Positions 1 through 5,481 are shown, counted from the stretch's first letter. The stretch is DNA of 5,481 bases from Oscillospiraceae bacterium (GCA_017828835.1 JAGAEK010000001.1:1-5481), one strand, 5' to 3'. Notes: generated by a model from the sequence alone, not told the origin. Numbers and translations are program-made.

Positions 1-66
1 GACGGAAAATGCGTTTGCTGCGGAAAGCCTGCCAGACATATAGTATATTGGGGCAGAGCGTATTGA
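1..66 (+). CDS. proS: Prolyl-tRNA synthetase, C-terminal end (partial)
   Basis: Only the last 21 codons and a TGA stop are in the window. The reading frame starting at base 1 gives a tail with a Cys-x-x-Cys-Gly-Lys-Pro-Ala motif and the ending Tyr-Trp-Gly-Arg-Ala-Tyr. This tail is characteristic of the archaeal/eukaryote-like class of prolyl-tRNA synthetase, which carries a C-terminal zinc-binding domain and ends in an exposed tyrosine near the active site. That form attaches proline to tRNA-Pro in the cytoplasm and lacks the editing insertion of the E. coli-type enzyme. The CxxCG here would be the second half of the zinc site. The gene is convergent with the minus-strand cluster and is followed within 13 bases by a strong hairpin terminator. 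The identification rests on a short but distinctive tail, so the rest of the protein is inferred. Confidence 0.82.
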   Translation, partial: DGKCVCCGKPARHIVYWGRAY

Positions 67-78
67 TACGAACAATTT

Positions 79-113
79 AAAAAGAGTCCGGTGTTTTACC
101 GGACTCTTTTTTT
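79..113. terminator. Bidirectional intrinsic terminator between convergent genes
   Basis: Bases 81-92 pair perfectly with 98-109 (12 base pairs, core AGAGTCCGGT / ACCGGACTCT), leaving the 5-base loop 93-97. Two further A-T pairs extend the base. On the plus strand the stem runs into T's through 113. On the minus strand the A's at 79-83 become a shorter U-run. The hairpin lies 13 bases after the prolyl-tRNA synthetase stop and 17 bases beyond the dehydrogenase stop on the other strand, so it can end both transcripts. It is stronger in the plus direction. Confidence 0.93.
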
Positions 114-129
114 ATGTTTATTCATGTTT

Positions 130-1104
130 TTAAGGATTTACGACGTTTTTCGGACACCCGGAAACGAAAGCGCGAAGATTGTCGGCGGAAATATCGAGAA
201 GACGTTCGCGCGATTCTTTCGAGGCCCAGGCGACGTGAGGGGTAAGGATGATATTTTTGGCTTTAAGCAAAGGATTGTTTTCGGAGATCGGCTCGGAAGA
301 GACGACGTCTGCGCAGACACAGGAGAGTTTTCCGCAGTTGAGCGCGTCGGCGACGTCCTGTTCGTTAAGGATAGGGCCGCGCGCCGTGTTTATTAATATC
401 GCGCCTGTTTTCATTTTAGCGATAGACTCTTTGTTTATCATCTCGCGGCTGTCGTCGTTCAGAGGACAGTGCAGAGAGATAATATCGGAATTTGAATAAA
501 GTTTATCTAAAGATACGAATTTAAGACTGTCGGATTCAAAAGATCTGTCGGGATGACGCGTGTAAACGAGAACGTTCATACCGAACGCCTGAGCGACCTT
601 CGCAACTGAGCGCCCGATACTGCCGAAGCCGATCAAGCCGAAATTTTTTCCGAACAATTCGATTATGGGAGATTTAAAGTAAGAAAAATCGGCACAATTC
701 TGCCAATCTCCCGACAATACGCTGTTTTTATGAAGTCCGACGTTGTTGCAGGCTTCGAAAAGGAGCGCGAAAGTGTGCTGAACGACGCCAGGAGAGCTGT
801 ATCCGGGCACGTTGCAAACGGGGATACCGCGTTCTTTTGCGCGGTTTATATCGACGACGTTATAACCGGTAGCAAGAATGCCGATATATTTCAATTTCGG
901 CAGAGCGTCGATTATGGTGCGGTTCAGCGGGGTTTTATTAGTGAAAACGGCGTCGGCGTCTTTTGCGCGGCTTATAATGAGTTCTGCGTCGCGTTCGGAA
1001 TAAGACGTCCGGTCATACACCGTAACGTCGCCGAAACGAGAAAAAGCATCCCAGGAAAGATCGCCGGGGTTTGCGGTGTATCCGTCGAGAATAACGATCT
1101 TCAT
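130..1104 (-). CDS. D-2-hydroxyacid dehydrogenase, glycerate dehydrogenase / hydroxypyruvate reductase type
   Basis: This 324-residue protein has the usual length and order of the D-isomer-specific 2-hydroxyacid dehydrogenases, cytoplasmic enzymes that interconvert 2-keto acids and D-2-hydroxy acids with NAD(P)H. The N-terminus (MKIVILDGYTANPGDLSW) closely resembles glycerate dehydrogenase/hydroxypyruvate reductase (HprA-like) proteins. The substrate loop ATGYN lies near residues 78-82 and the Rossmann motif GFGSIG at 159-164. The catalytic set is complete: Arg242 in TARG, Glu271 in EP, His290 in TPH. No acidic residue follows the second Rossmann strand (YTRHPD, 181-186), where NAD-specific members usually have Asp, so NADP use is possible. 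The start is fixed by AAAGGAG six bases upstream. It is the last gene of the cluster, 36 bases after DUF1015 and followed by a terminator. Exact substrate cannot be read from sequence; phosphoglycerate dehydrogenase (serA-like), lactate or other hydroxyacid activity are alternatives. Confidence 0.9.
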   Translation of the reverse strand: MKIVILDGYTANPGDLSWDAFSRFGDVTVYDRTSYSERDAELIISRAKDADAVFTNKTPLNRTIIDALPKLKYIGILATGYNVVDINRAKERGIPVCNVPGYSSPGVVQHTFALLFEACNNVGLHKNSVLSGDWQNCADFSYFKSPIIELFGKNFGLIGFGSIGRSVAKVAQAFGMNVLVYTRHPDRSFESDSLKFVSLDKLYSNSDIISLHCPLNDDSREMINKESIAKMKTGAILINTARGPILNEQDVADALNCGKLSCVCADVVSSEPISENNPLLKAKNIILTPHVAWASKESRERLLDISADNLRAFVSGCPKNVVNP

Positions 1105-1140
1105 ATACTACTCCTTTAAAAAACGCGGTTTGGTTAAGAT

Positions 1141-2385
1141 TTATAAGATTTTTCTGCACTCGAGATAAAATCTCTTATCGCAGGCATGGCCCATTGAAAA
1201 CGTTTTGCGGGGGAAAGTACCTTTTTCCGCGATCGACGGGAAAAACTCCGATTTTTCGAGTTTAGGAAGCAAGATTGAGGCGTTTTGTGGTTGTACTCCG
1301 AGAGAGCGCGCAACCTCGTCTCCGTGTATATAATCCTCTTTTCCGCCGAATTCGTTCAAATAGCGGTCGATATATTTTTGGACCGCGTCGACGACGAGAC
1401 CCGCAGAATCGATACCCGTAAAGATGGTTTTTCTGCAGTTTGCGGAATTAAGTTCGATTTGTTTTCCGTCTGTTTTACCGGCAAAGAGATCCTCAAGACC
1501 TGAAATGAACTTTTGCCCGTCAACACCGAATACTGCGCGGTGTATCGGTTCGAACTGCAGCGAAGAATCGTGGAGGTTGACGACCTCTACCAACGCGTAT
1601 CTTGACGGATGATTCATAAAATATTCTTTCGGCGTCGTAAGTTTGAGGTTTTCGAAACAGGTTTTAGCTGTGGCGAGGGAATGGTTACCGTCTCCGACGG
1701 CGAACAAGAGCAGGTTACCGTTATGCGCTTTTTCAAAATCCGCCGCTATTTTTGCGAGAGCGTCGGTGATTTGTTTCGAACATTCTTCCGAAATACGGTA
1801 TCCCTTTATGGAACCGCTGTTCTGCATCAGTTCAAAATCGTATAACTTTTCAAACTGTTCTTTTTTCTCCTCAAGCGGCTCAATAACGGTCATATCGGGA
1901 TCATCGATAAGGAGCATGATATGGGGCAGTTCAAGCGTTGCGTCTTTTCTGATACGGACACGCGGAGGCAGTCTTTTCAAAACGGTACCCTCGGTGGCGC
2001 GTATTTTTGACGTTGAGTCGGGAGAAAAGTCGTACTGTTCGAGATCGACCGCGCCGACTATACCTTTGCGGATCTTTCCGTCAGCGAGCATACGGCGCAC
2101 GTATATAAAGCTGTTTTTGACTTCGTAAAATAACGAATCCGAAAGATATTCCTTCATCGTACGGTTTATATCTTCCGTCATACCGTCGACGTTTTCGTTT
2201 TCGAGATAGATTTCGGGAAGAGTAATCTTAAGAGTTGAGGGGGCGGATCCGACAAATTTTTCGACGCTGTTCCAATATTTCGGTTCCGAGGTATACTGGT
2301 CGCAGGCGACGACGCTCCATTTTGTCATATCGCAGTTTTTCGGGAGCAGGATATCGGTTGGTACAAAAGGGATTGAGTTTTCCAT
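1141..2385 (-). CDS. DUF1015 family protein
   Basis: This 414-residue protein matches the DUF1015 family in length and motifs. Recognisable parts are the N-terminal Phe-x-Pro-x-Asp-Ile-Leu-Leu-Pro stretch with CDQYTSEP (residues 28-35), the central IRATEGTV...LPPRVRIRKDA block (128-149), the GDGNHSLATAK motif (231-241) and the C-terminal PRKTFSMG...KRFYLECR segment (392-411). No signal peptide or membrane segment is visible, so it should be cytoplasmic. The family has no firmly assigned reaction that I can state. The GDGNHS motif resembles the DGHHR-like motif of ParB/sulfiredoxin-fold proteins, some of which are free-serine kinases, and from memory DUF1015 genes often sit beside serine biosynthesis genes. 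Here the next gene is a glycerate/phosphoglycerate dehydrogenase relative, which fits that link but does not prove it. The ATG start is supported by AAAGGA eight bases upstream. Family membership is confident, function is not. Confidence 0.87.
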   Translation of the reverse strand: MENSIPFVPTDILLPKNCDMTKWSVVACDQYTSEPKYWNSVEKFVGSAPSTLKITLPEIYLENENVDGMTEDINRTMKEYLSDSLFYEVKNSFIYVRRMLADGKIRKGIVGAVDLEQYDFSPDSTSKIRATEGTVLKRLPPRVRIRKDATLELPHIMLLIDDPDMTVIEPLEEKKEQFEKLYDFELMQNSGSIKGYRISEECSKQITDALAKIAADFEKAHNGNLLLFAVGDGNHSLATAKTCFENLKLTTPKEYFMNHPSRYALVEVVNLHDSSLQFEPIHRAVFGVDGQKFISGLEDLFAGKTDGKQIELNSANCRKTIFTGIDSAGLVVDAVQKYIDRYLNEFGGKEDYIHGDEVARSLGVQPQNASILLPKLEKSEFFPSIAEKGTFPRKTFSMGHACDKRFYLECRKIL

Positions 2386-2434
2386 TAAATTCGTCCTTTA
2401 CAAAAAAATTTATGTTTCAGCGATACAAAATATC

Positions 2435-3412
2435 TTATTTTGCATTGCGGTATACCGATTGGATAAAATTTTCAAGATCCTCGAAATATGAAAGAGAAGA
2501 GGCCTCGTTTCTGAGATTTGCTGCGCCGCGAAAGCCTTTCGTATACCAGGCGGCGTGTTTTCTTGCCTCTTTCATACCGATCTTTTCGCCTTTATATTTG
2601 CAAATAAGCTCGACGTGTTTACGAAGAATCGACATACGCTCTTCGATATCGGGATCGGGAACGGTTTTACCCGAAGTCAAAAAAGAATCTATTTGAGAAA
2701 AGATCCAGGGTCTTCCGAGAGCGCCGCGTCCTATCATAACGAGGTCACATCCGGTTTTTTCATACATTGACACACAGGATCCGACGTCGCAGACGTCTCC
2801 GTTCGCGATAACGGGGACAGAGACCGCGCGTTTAACTTCTCTGATAATATCTGTGTCGACCGGCGGAGCGTACATCTGAGTTTTCGTCCGCCCGTGTATC
2901 GTCAGGGCGGAAGCGCCGTTTTGCTCGCAGATTTTCGCGAATTCGACGGCGTTTGAGGAATTTTCGTCCCAGCCTTTGCGAAATTTAACGGTTACCGGGA
3001 TATTGACGGAGCTGCTGACGGCTTTTACTATTTTGCCGGCAAGTTCCGGAGATTTCATCAGAACGGATCCGCCGCCGCAGGAAGTTACCTTCGGAGCGGG
3101 GCAGCCCATATTTATATCGATGATATCGGGGGCGTATTCAAGCGCGATTATAGCGGCTTTCGCCATAGTTTCGGGTTCGTTTCCGAAAAGCTGGACAGCG
3201 ATCGGGTGTTCGGAGGGGGCGGTCGAAAGCAGCTCGACGGATTTTTTATCTTTGAAAACGATACCTTTTGAACTTACCATTTCACCGACGAGATAGGCTG
3301 CTCCGAAAGATTTGCATATTTCGCGGAAAGCGCGGTCTGACACGCCTGCCATCGGGGCAAGCGCTGCGGTACGTTTTATTTTAACGTTTCCGATCGAGAA
3401 GGTCTGCAACAC
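2435..3412 (-). CDS. dusB: tRNA-dihydrouridine synthase, DusB type
   Basis: This 325-residue flavoenzyme reduces uridines to dihydrouridine in the D-loop of tRNA, using FMN and NADPH. The TIM-barrel landmarks appear in order: LAPMAGVSD (18-26), AVQLFG (72-77), the catalytic-cysteine motif NMGCPAPKV (101-109, Cys104), the flavin/substrate lysine in TVKFRKGWD (Lys143), TIHGRT (171-176, His173), NGDV (204-207) and the FMN-phosphate motif GRGALGRPWIF (228-238). The helical tRNA-binding C-terminal domain carries EARKHAAWYTKG (282-293), typical of the DusB/NifR3 branch. The start is GTG, chosen because the protein aligns from there and an AGGAG stands ten bases upstream. That site overlaps the stop region of the preceding PHP gene, with a 16-base gap, so translation is probably coupled. 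All key residues are present. The paralogue assignment (DusB rather than another Dus) is from overall similarity. Confidence 0.94.
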   Translation of the reverse strand: MLQTFSIGNVKIKRTAALAPMAGVSDRAFREICKSFGAAYLVGEMVSSKGIVFKDKKSVELLSTAPSEHPIAVQLFGNEPETMAKAAIIALEYAPDIIDINMGCPAPKVTSCGGGSVLMKSPELAGKIVKAVSSSVNIPVTVKFRKGWDENSSNAVEFAKICEQNGASALTIHGRTKTQMYAPPVDTDIIREVKRAVSVPVIANGDVCDVGSCVSMYEKTGCDLVMIGRGALGRPWIFSQIDSFLTSGKTVPDPDIEERMSILRKHVELICKYKGEKIGMKEARKHAAWYTKGFRGAANLRNEASSLSYFEDLENFIQSVYRNAK

Positions 3413-3421
3413 GGTTTTAAA

Positions 3422-3430
3422 ACTCCTTTT
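3422..3430 (-). promoter_or_regulatory. dusB ribosome binding site overlapping the PHP gene stop
   Basis: On the minus strand the bases read AAAAGGAGT. The first A's are shared with the TAA stop of the PHP gene (3431-3429). The AGGAG core is ten bases before the GTG codon at 3412-3410, which favours GTG over the immediately following TTG. The overlap of stop codon and Shine-Dalgarno sequence suggests translational coupling of dusB to the upstream gene. Confidence 0.8.
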
Positions 3431-4331
3431 AGAGGGTACGCCCTTCGTAGACGCCGTTTTTGAATTTAAGATATTGGCTGCAAGCGCGTTTGCCGTTATA
3501 GTCCTCGCATTCGACTCTGAGATATATTATGTTCGGATTTATAGTATATTCGGCGCAAGTGAGAGGAGAGTCGCCGGCGTACACGATCCTGTTTTTTTCA
3601 TAATTCAAGTTTGTGAAAAAAGTAACTTTTTTGACTTCCGAGCAATAGATTTTGACGGTAGTATCGGAAATTTCGATTTGTTTTATTTCGGGACCCTGAG
3701 AGCAGTAGAAAGAGTCGGTATTGAGAGTACGGAACAGATTTTCGCGTGAGAGTGACGGCATCGGGACGCAGATCCAGTTCAAGAATTCGTTGTTGCCGGT
3801 GCCGTAATAATGCGTATCGTCTACGCCGAGGATTTTTTTGAAGCAGCCTTTTGCCGTTACGGTGTCGGTATAGAGGGAAGAATCGCCTCTGCCAGAGAGA
3901 TAGCTGACTGAGCTGTAGATCTCGGTCGCGAAGCAGTTATCGGCATAAATGAGGTCTTCGATGTTGAGGAGCGACCAGGCGGGGTGACCGAGTATAGTCA
4001 TACCGCCGGCGTCGGTTATCGATTTTGAAAAGCTTTCTATCGTTTTGGATTCGGGCGCGGAATATTCGCGCTCCAGCCCGAAACCGATAACGTGCCAGGC
4101 TCTTGTTTTGTCTTCGCTCATTGTGTCGAATTCGACGCCGCCGAGCACCAAGAACCCGTCTTCGTCATATCCTTTAAAATAGCGGTTGTGATCTGTTATA
4201 GCGAGAAAAGAATACCCGTGATCTTTATATCTTTCAACAGCATATTCCGGAGAGGCTCTGCCGTCGGATAAATTCGTATGAGTATGCAGATTTCCTTTAT
4301 ACATTTTCATATTTTCCGGGAATATGAACAT
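3429..4331 (-). CDS. PHP-domain metal-dependent phosphoesterase
   Basis: This 300-residue protein has the polymerase-and-histidinol-phosphatase (PHP) fold, which hydrolyses phosphate esters with two or three bound metal ions. The metal-ligand motifs are all present in order: NLHTHTNLSDG (14-24; His16, His18, Asp23), ITDHN (45-49; His48), GVEFD (65-69; Glu67), WHV (His80), GHPAWS (115-120; His116), TEIYS (Glu137) and DDTHY (171-175; Asp172, His174). Residues from about 208 to 300 look like a beta-rich C-terminal domain that begins with FYCSQGPEI, a junction seen in other stand-alone Gram-positive PHP proteins. There is no signal peptide or membrane helix. The first ATG is preferred over Met8 and Met10 because AAAGGAAG lies nine bases before it. 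It is the first gene of the minus-strand cluster, just behind a promoter. Substrate is unknown; nucleotide or sugar phosphate esters are possibilities. Confidence 0.88.
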   Translation of the reverse strand: MFIFPENMKMYKGNLHTHTNLSDGRASPEYAVERYKDHGYSFLAITDHNRYFKGYDEDGFLVLGGVEFDTMSEDKTRAWHVIGFGLEREYSAPESKTIESFSKSITDAGGMTILGHPAWSLLNIEDLIYADNCFATEIYSSVSYLSGRGDSSLYTDTVTAKGCFKKILGVDDTHYYGTGNNEFLNWICVPMPSLSRENLFRTLNTDSFYCSQGPEIKQIEISDTTVKIYCSEVKKVTFFTNLNYEKNRIVYAGDSPLTCAEYTINPNIIYLRVECEDYNGKRACSQYLKFKNGVYEGRTL

Positions 4332-4340
4332 ATATAAGCA

Positions 4341-4348
4341 CTTCCTTT
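4341..4348 (-). promoter_or_regulatory. Ribosome binding site that decides the PHP start
   Basis: The minus strand reads AAAGGAAG, nine bases before the ATG at 4331-4329. The alternative in-frame ATG codons seven and nine codons later have only a weak CGGAAA upstream, so the longer protein start is preferred. Confidence 0.7.
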
Positions 4349-4366
4349 AAAAATTATAACTAAATT

Positions 4367-4395
4367 ATTATACTATATTCCCGATAAAAAAGCAA
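4367..4395 (-). promoter_or_regulatory. Sigma-A type promoter of the PHP-dusB-DUF1015-dehydrogenase cluster
   Basis: On the minus strand a perfect TATAAT (-10) occupies 4372-4367. A TTGCTT (-35, three of six consensus bases) occupies 4395-4390, separated by exactly 17 bases. Transcription would begin near 4360, leaving a leader of about 29 bases with the PHP ribosome binding site in it. A second TATAAT (4358-4353) lies 14 bases nearer the gene but has no matching -35 at the proper distance. Confidence 0.68.
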
Positions 4396-4440
4396 CAAAA
4401 TAACTTTACTAAAATTAAAAAACGGAAATAAATTTGTTTG

Positions 4441-4469
4441 TTGCAATTATTAAAAATAGGTGATAAAAT
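4441..4469 (+). promoter_or_regulatory. Sigma-A type promoter of rnpB
   Basis: TTGCAA at 4441-4446 (four of six -35 bases) and TAAAAT at 4464-4469 (five of six -10 bases) are 17 bases apart. The predicted start near 4476 coincides with the 5' strand of RNase P RNA helix P1, which begins at about 4477. It is divergent from the promoter of the minus-strand cluster, whose -35 is 46 bases away. Confidence 0.72.
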
Positions 4470-4476
4470 ATAAAAG

Positions 4477-4818
4477 ATGGGTAGACAAGACGGCAGCGGT
4501 AGTTTTTGGAACTAACGAGGAAAGTCCGAGCTCCAAAGGGCAGGATAGCTGCTAACGGCAGCCGAAGGCAACTTTAGGGAAAGTGCAACAGAGATATACC
4601 GCCGCGAAAGCGGTAAGGGTGGAAAGGCGAGGTAAGAGCTCACCGATCGGCAGGAGACTGACCGATCCTGTAAACCCTATCCGGAGCAACGCCTCATGGA
4701 AGTGAAGAGAAATGCGTCGGCCCGGCGTACTTCATGAGGGGCGGCTTGATTCCGTCGGCGACGGCGGAACTAGATAGATTGTCGTCAAATACAGAACTCG
4801 GCTTATATGTCTGGCCAT
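4477..4818 (+). ncRNA. rnpB: RNase P RNA, bacterial class A
   Basis: This is the catalytic RNA of RNase P, which removes 5' leaders from precursor tRNAs. The conserved core is plain: GAGGAAAGTCC at 4517-4527 (CR-I) and ACAGAACTCGGCTTAT at 4791-4806 (CR-V), which together form P4. Helix P1 pairs 4477-4480 with 4815-4818 and 4483-4487 with 4808-4812. P2 pairs 4489-4495 with 4780-4786. Other expected parts are the GCTGC-TAACG-GCAGC hairpin, the AAG-GCAA-CTT hairpin, GTGCAACAGAG, GAGGTAAGAGCTC, and a P16/P17 arm whose loop GGCCC can pair with GGGC at 4538-4541 (P6), a class A pseudoknot. P3 is a short simple hairpin. The L15 loop next to P16 seems to lack the usual GGU. Ends were set by P1 and the promoter and may be off by a few bases. 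Confidence 0.96.
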
Positions 4819-4842
4819 TATGGGAGCGTTTTGCTCCCATAA
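4818..4842 (+). terminator. Hairpin after rnpB without a T-tract (weak or partial terminator)
   Basis: Bases 4818-4827 pair perfectly with 4833-4842 (core ATGGGAGC / GCTCCCAT) around the loop GTTTT. The hairpin directly abuts the 3' strand of RNase P helix P1. Only AAATTTAAG follows, so the U-run of an intrinsic terminator is missing. It may be an inefficient terminator, a 3' end stabiliser/processing signal, or a leader hairpin of pncB, whose ribosome binding site begins nine bases later. Confidence 0.5.
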
Positions 4843-4850
4843 AATTTAAG

Positions 4851-4856
4851 AAGGAA
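4851..4856 (+). promoter_or_regulatory. pncB ribosome binding site
   Basis: AAGGAA lies nine to ten bases before the ATG at 4865, within a normal spacing. No separate promoter is visible between rnpB and pncB, because the 46 bases between them are mostly taken by the hairpin and this site. Confidence 0.7.
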
Positions 4857-4864
4857 ATGATATT

Positions 4865-5481
4865 ATGAATATTTCTGAACTGAACGCGGAACGCAACCTG
4901 ACGATGCTGACGGATTTTTACGAGCTGACGATGTCGAACGGCTATTTCGAACACGGTGTCGGAGATACGATAGCGGTGTTCGATATGTTTTTCAGAAAGA
5001 TACCGGACGACGGAGGCTTTGCGATATTCGCAGGGCTTGAGCAGCTTGTGGAATACGTGAAGAATTTGAAGTTTACCGAAAACGACATTGAATATTTGAG
5101 GAGCAAAAAGCAGTTCAGCGAAGAGTTTTTGGATTACCTTGCGCATTTTGAGTTCAAATGCGATATATGGTCGTTAAAAGAAGGGACTCCGATGTTCCCG
5201 AACGAGCCGGTAGTAGTCGTCAGAGGGCCGATAATACAGGCGCAGCTTATCGAAACGATGGTTTTGCTGACGATAAATCATCAGTCTTTGGTGGCGACGA
5301 AAGCGAACAGGATCGTGAGAGCGGCGCAGGGAAGACCCGTTTTTGAATTCGGGTCGAGAAGGGCGCAAAGCTACGATGCCGCGATACTCAGAGCGAGGGC
5401 GGCTTATATAGGCGGATGCAACGCGACGGCGTGCGCGATAGCCGACAGAGATTATAACATTCCGGCGGTAGGGACGATGGC
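4865..5481 (+). CDS. pncB: Nicotinate phosphoribosyltransferase (5' part, runs off the edge)
   Basis: The open frame from ATG at 4865 to the window end gives 205 residues without a stop; the full family protein is usually well over twice that. The enzyme makes nicotinate mononucleotide from nicotinate and phosphoribosyl pyrophosphate, the entry step of NAD salvage (Preiss-Handler pathway), in the cytoplasm. Diagnostic features are the N-terminal LTDFYELTM (15-23), FFRKIPDDGGFAIFAGLE (42-59), the EGTPMFPNEPVVVVRGP block (106-122) and FEFGSRRAQ (160-168), which in the family contacts substrate and phosphate. The last visible residues are VGTM (202-205), the start of the GTMAH signature; the next partial codon GC fits Ala. 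It follows rnpB by 46 bases, on the same strand, with AAGGAA as ribosome binding site. A nicotinamide-specific relative is less likely given the motif set. Confidence 0.93.
   Translation, partial: MNISELNAERNLTMLTDFYELTMSNGYFEHGVGDTIAVFDMFFRKIPDDGGFAIFAGLEQLVEYVKNLKFTENDIEYLRSKKQFSEEFLDYLAHFEFKCDIWSLKEGTPMFPNEPVVVVRGPIIQAQLIETMVLLTINHQSLVATKANRIVRAAQGRPVFEFGSRRAQSYDAAILRARAAYIGGCNATACAIADRDYNIPAVGTM

Larger units (their letters stand above)
4332..4476. other. AT-rich divergent intergenic region
   Basis: These 145 bases are far richer in A and T than the flanking genes. They carry the two divergent promoters described separately and the PHP ribosome binding site. AAATTAT occurs twice within 4351-4370, giving two TATAAT boxes on the minus strand. 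I see no clear long inverted repeat that would mark an operator, and no small coding frame. Confidence 0.7.

Noticed and set aside
730..1119. A 129-codon plus-strand open frame inside the dehydrogenase gene
   Set aside because: Shadow frame opposite the dehydrogenase with no recognisable domain.
1643..2128. A 161-codon plus-strand open frame inside the DUF1015 gene
   Set aside because: It is antisense to a strongly conserved family protein, is serine-rich low-information sequence, and has no good ribosome binding site.
2402..2431. Possible terminator on the minus strand between dusB and DUF1015, because a seven-base T-run (2408-2402 read on that strand) follows TGTATC-GCT-GAAACA
   Set aside because: The stem would have only five pairs with a mismatch and is A/T rich, and the next gene has its own ribosome binding site at normal spacing; not strong enough to break the operon.
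3312..3749. A 145-codon plus-strand open frame across the PHP/dusB junction
   Set aside because: It overlaps two real genes on the other strand and has no family features.
4694..5146. A 150-codon open frame on the minus strand across the end of rnpB and the start of pncB
   Set aside because: It lies opposite the RNase P RNA and a well supported pncB start, shows no family motif, and is explained as a shadow of those genes.
1..5481. Search for CRISPR repeats, insertion sequences, tRNA genes, attachment sites and defence or toxin genes
   Set aside because: No regularly spaced repeats, transposase motifs, terminal inverted repeats or tRNA cloverleaf were seen; almost every base is explained by housekeeping genes and their signals.

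Overview
The window reads as chromosomal housekeeping DNA from a low-to-mid GC Gram-positive bacterium, most likely an uncultured member of the Clostridia. The signs are strong AGGAG-type ribosome binding sites, an AT-rich promoter region, an archaeal/eukaryote-like (short, zinc-binding) prolyl-tRNA synthetase C-terminus, and an RNase P RNA with the class A core rather than the Bacillus class B form. The taxon is an inference; no rRNA is present.

Layout. At the left edge the last 21 codons of prolyl-tRNA synthetase (+) end and meet, tail to tail, a minus-strand gene cluster. A long hairpin with A-tract and T-tract flanks lies between them and can terminate both strands. Read right to left, the minus-strand cluster runs: PHP-domain metal-dependent phosphoesterase (4331-3429), tRNA-dihydrouridine synthase of the DusB type (3412-2435), a DUF1015 protein (2385-1141), and a D-2-hydroxyacid dehydrogenase of the glycerate dehydrogenase/hydroxypyruvate reductase type (1104-130). 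Gaps are 16, 49 and 36 bases. I saw no convincing internal terminator, and a good promoter stands before the first gene, so a four-gene operon is the simplest reading.

An AT-rich intergenic stretch of about 145 bases (4332-4476) holds two divergent sigma-A type promoters. The rightward one drives RNase P RNA (rnpB, about 4477-4818), whose 5' and 3' ends pair as helix P1. A hairpin with no T-tract follows, then nicotinate phosphoribosyltransferase (pncB, starting 4865), which runs off the right edge just before its conserved Gly-Thr-Met-Ala-His motif would be completed.

How the genes fit together. Two products act on tRNA (RNase P, DusB) and the edge gene charges tRNA. DUF1015 plus the hydroxyacid dehydrogenase suggest a serine/glycerate/3-carbon acid link. 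PncB serves NAD salvage. I see no mobile element, CRISPR array, phage gene or defence system. The points most worth checking are the DUF1015-dehydrogenase pair, the apparent absence of the GGU tRNA-CCA-binding motif in the RNase P RNA, and the likely read-through from rnpB into pncB.
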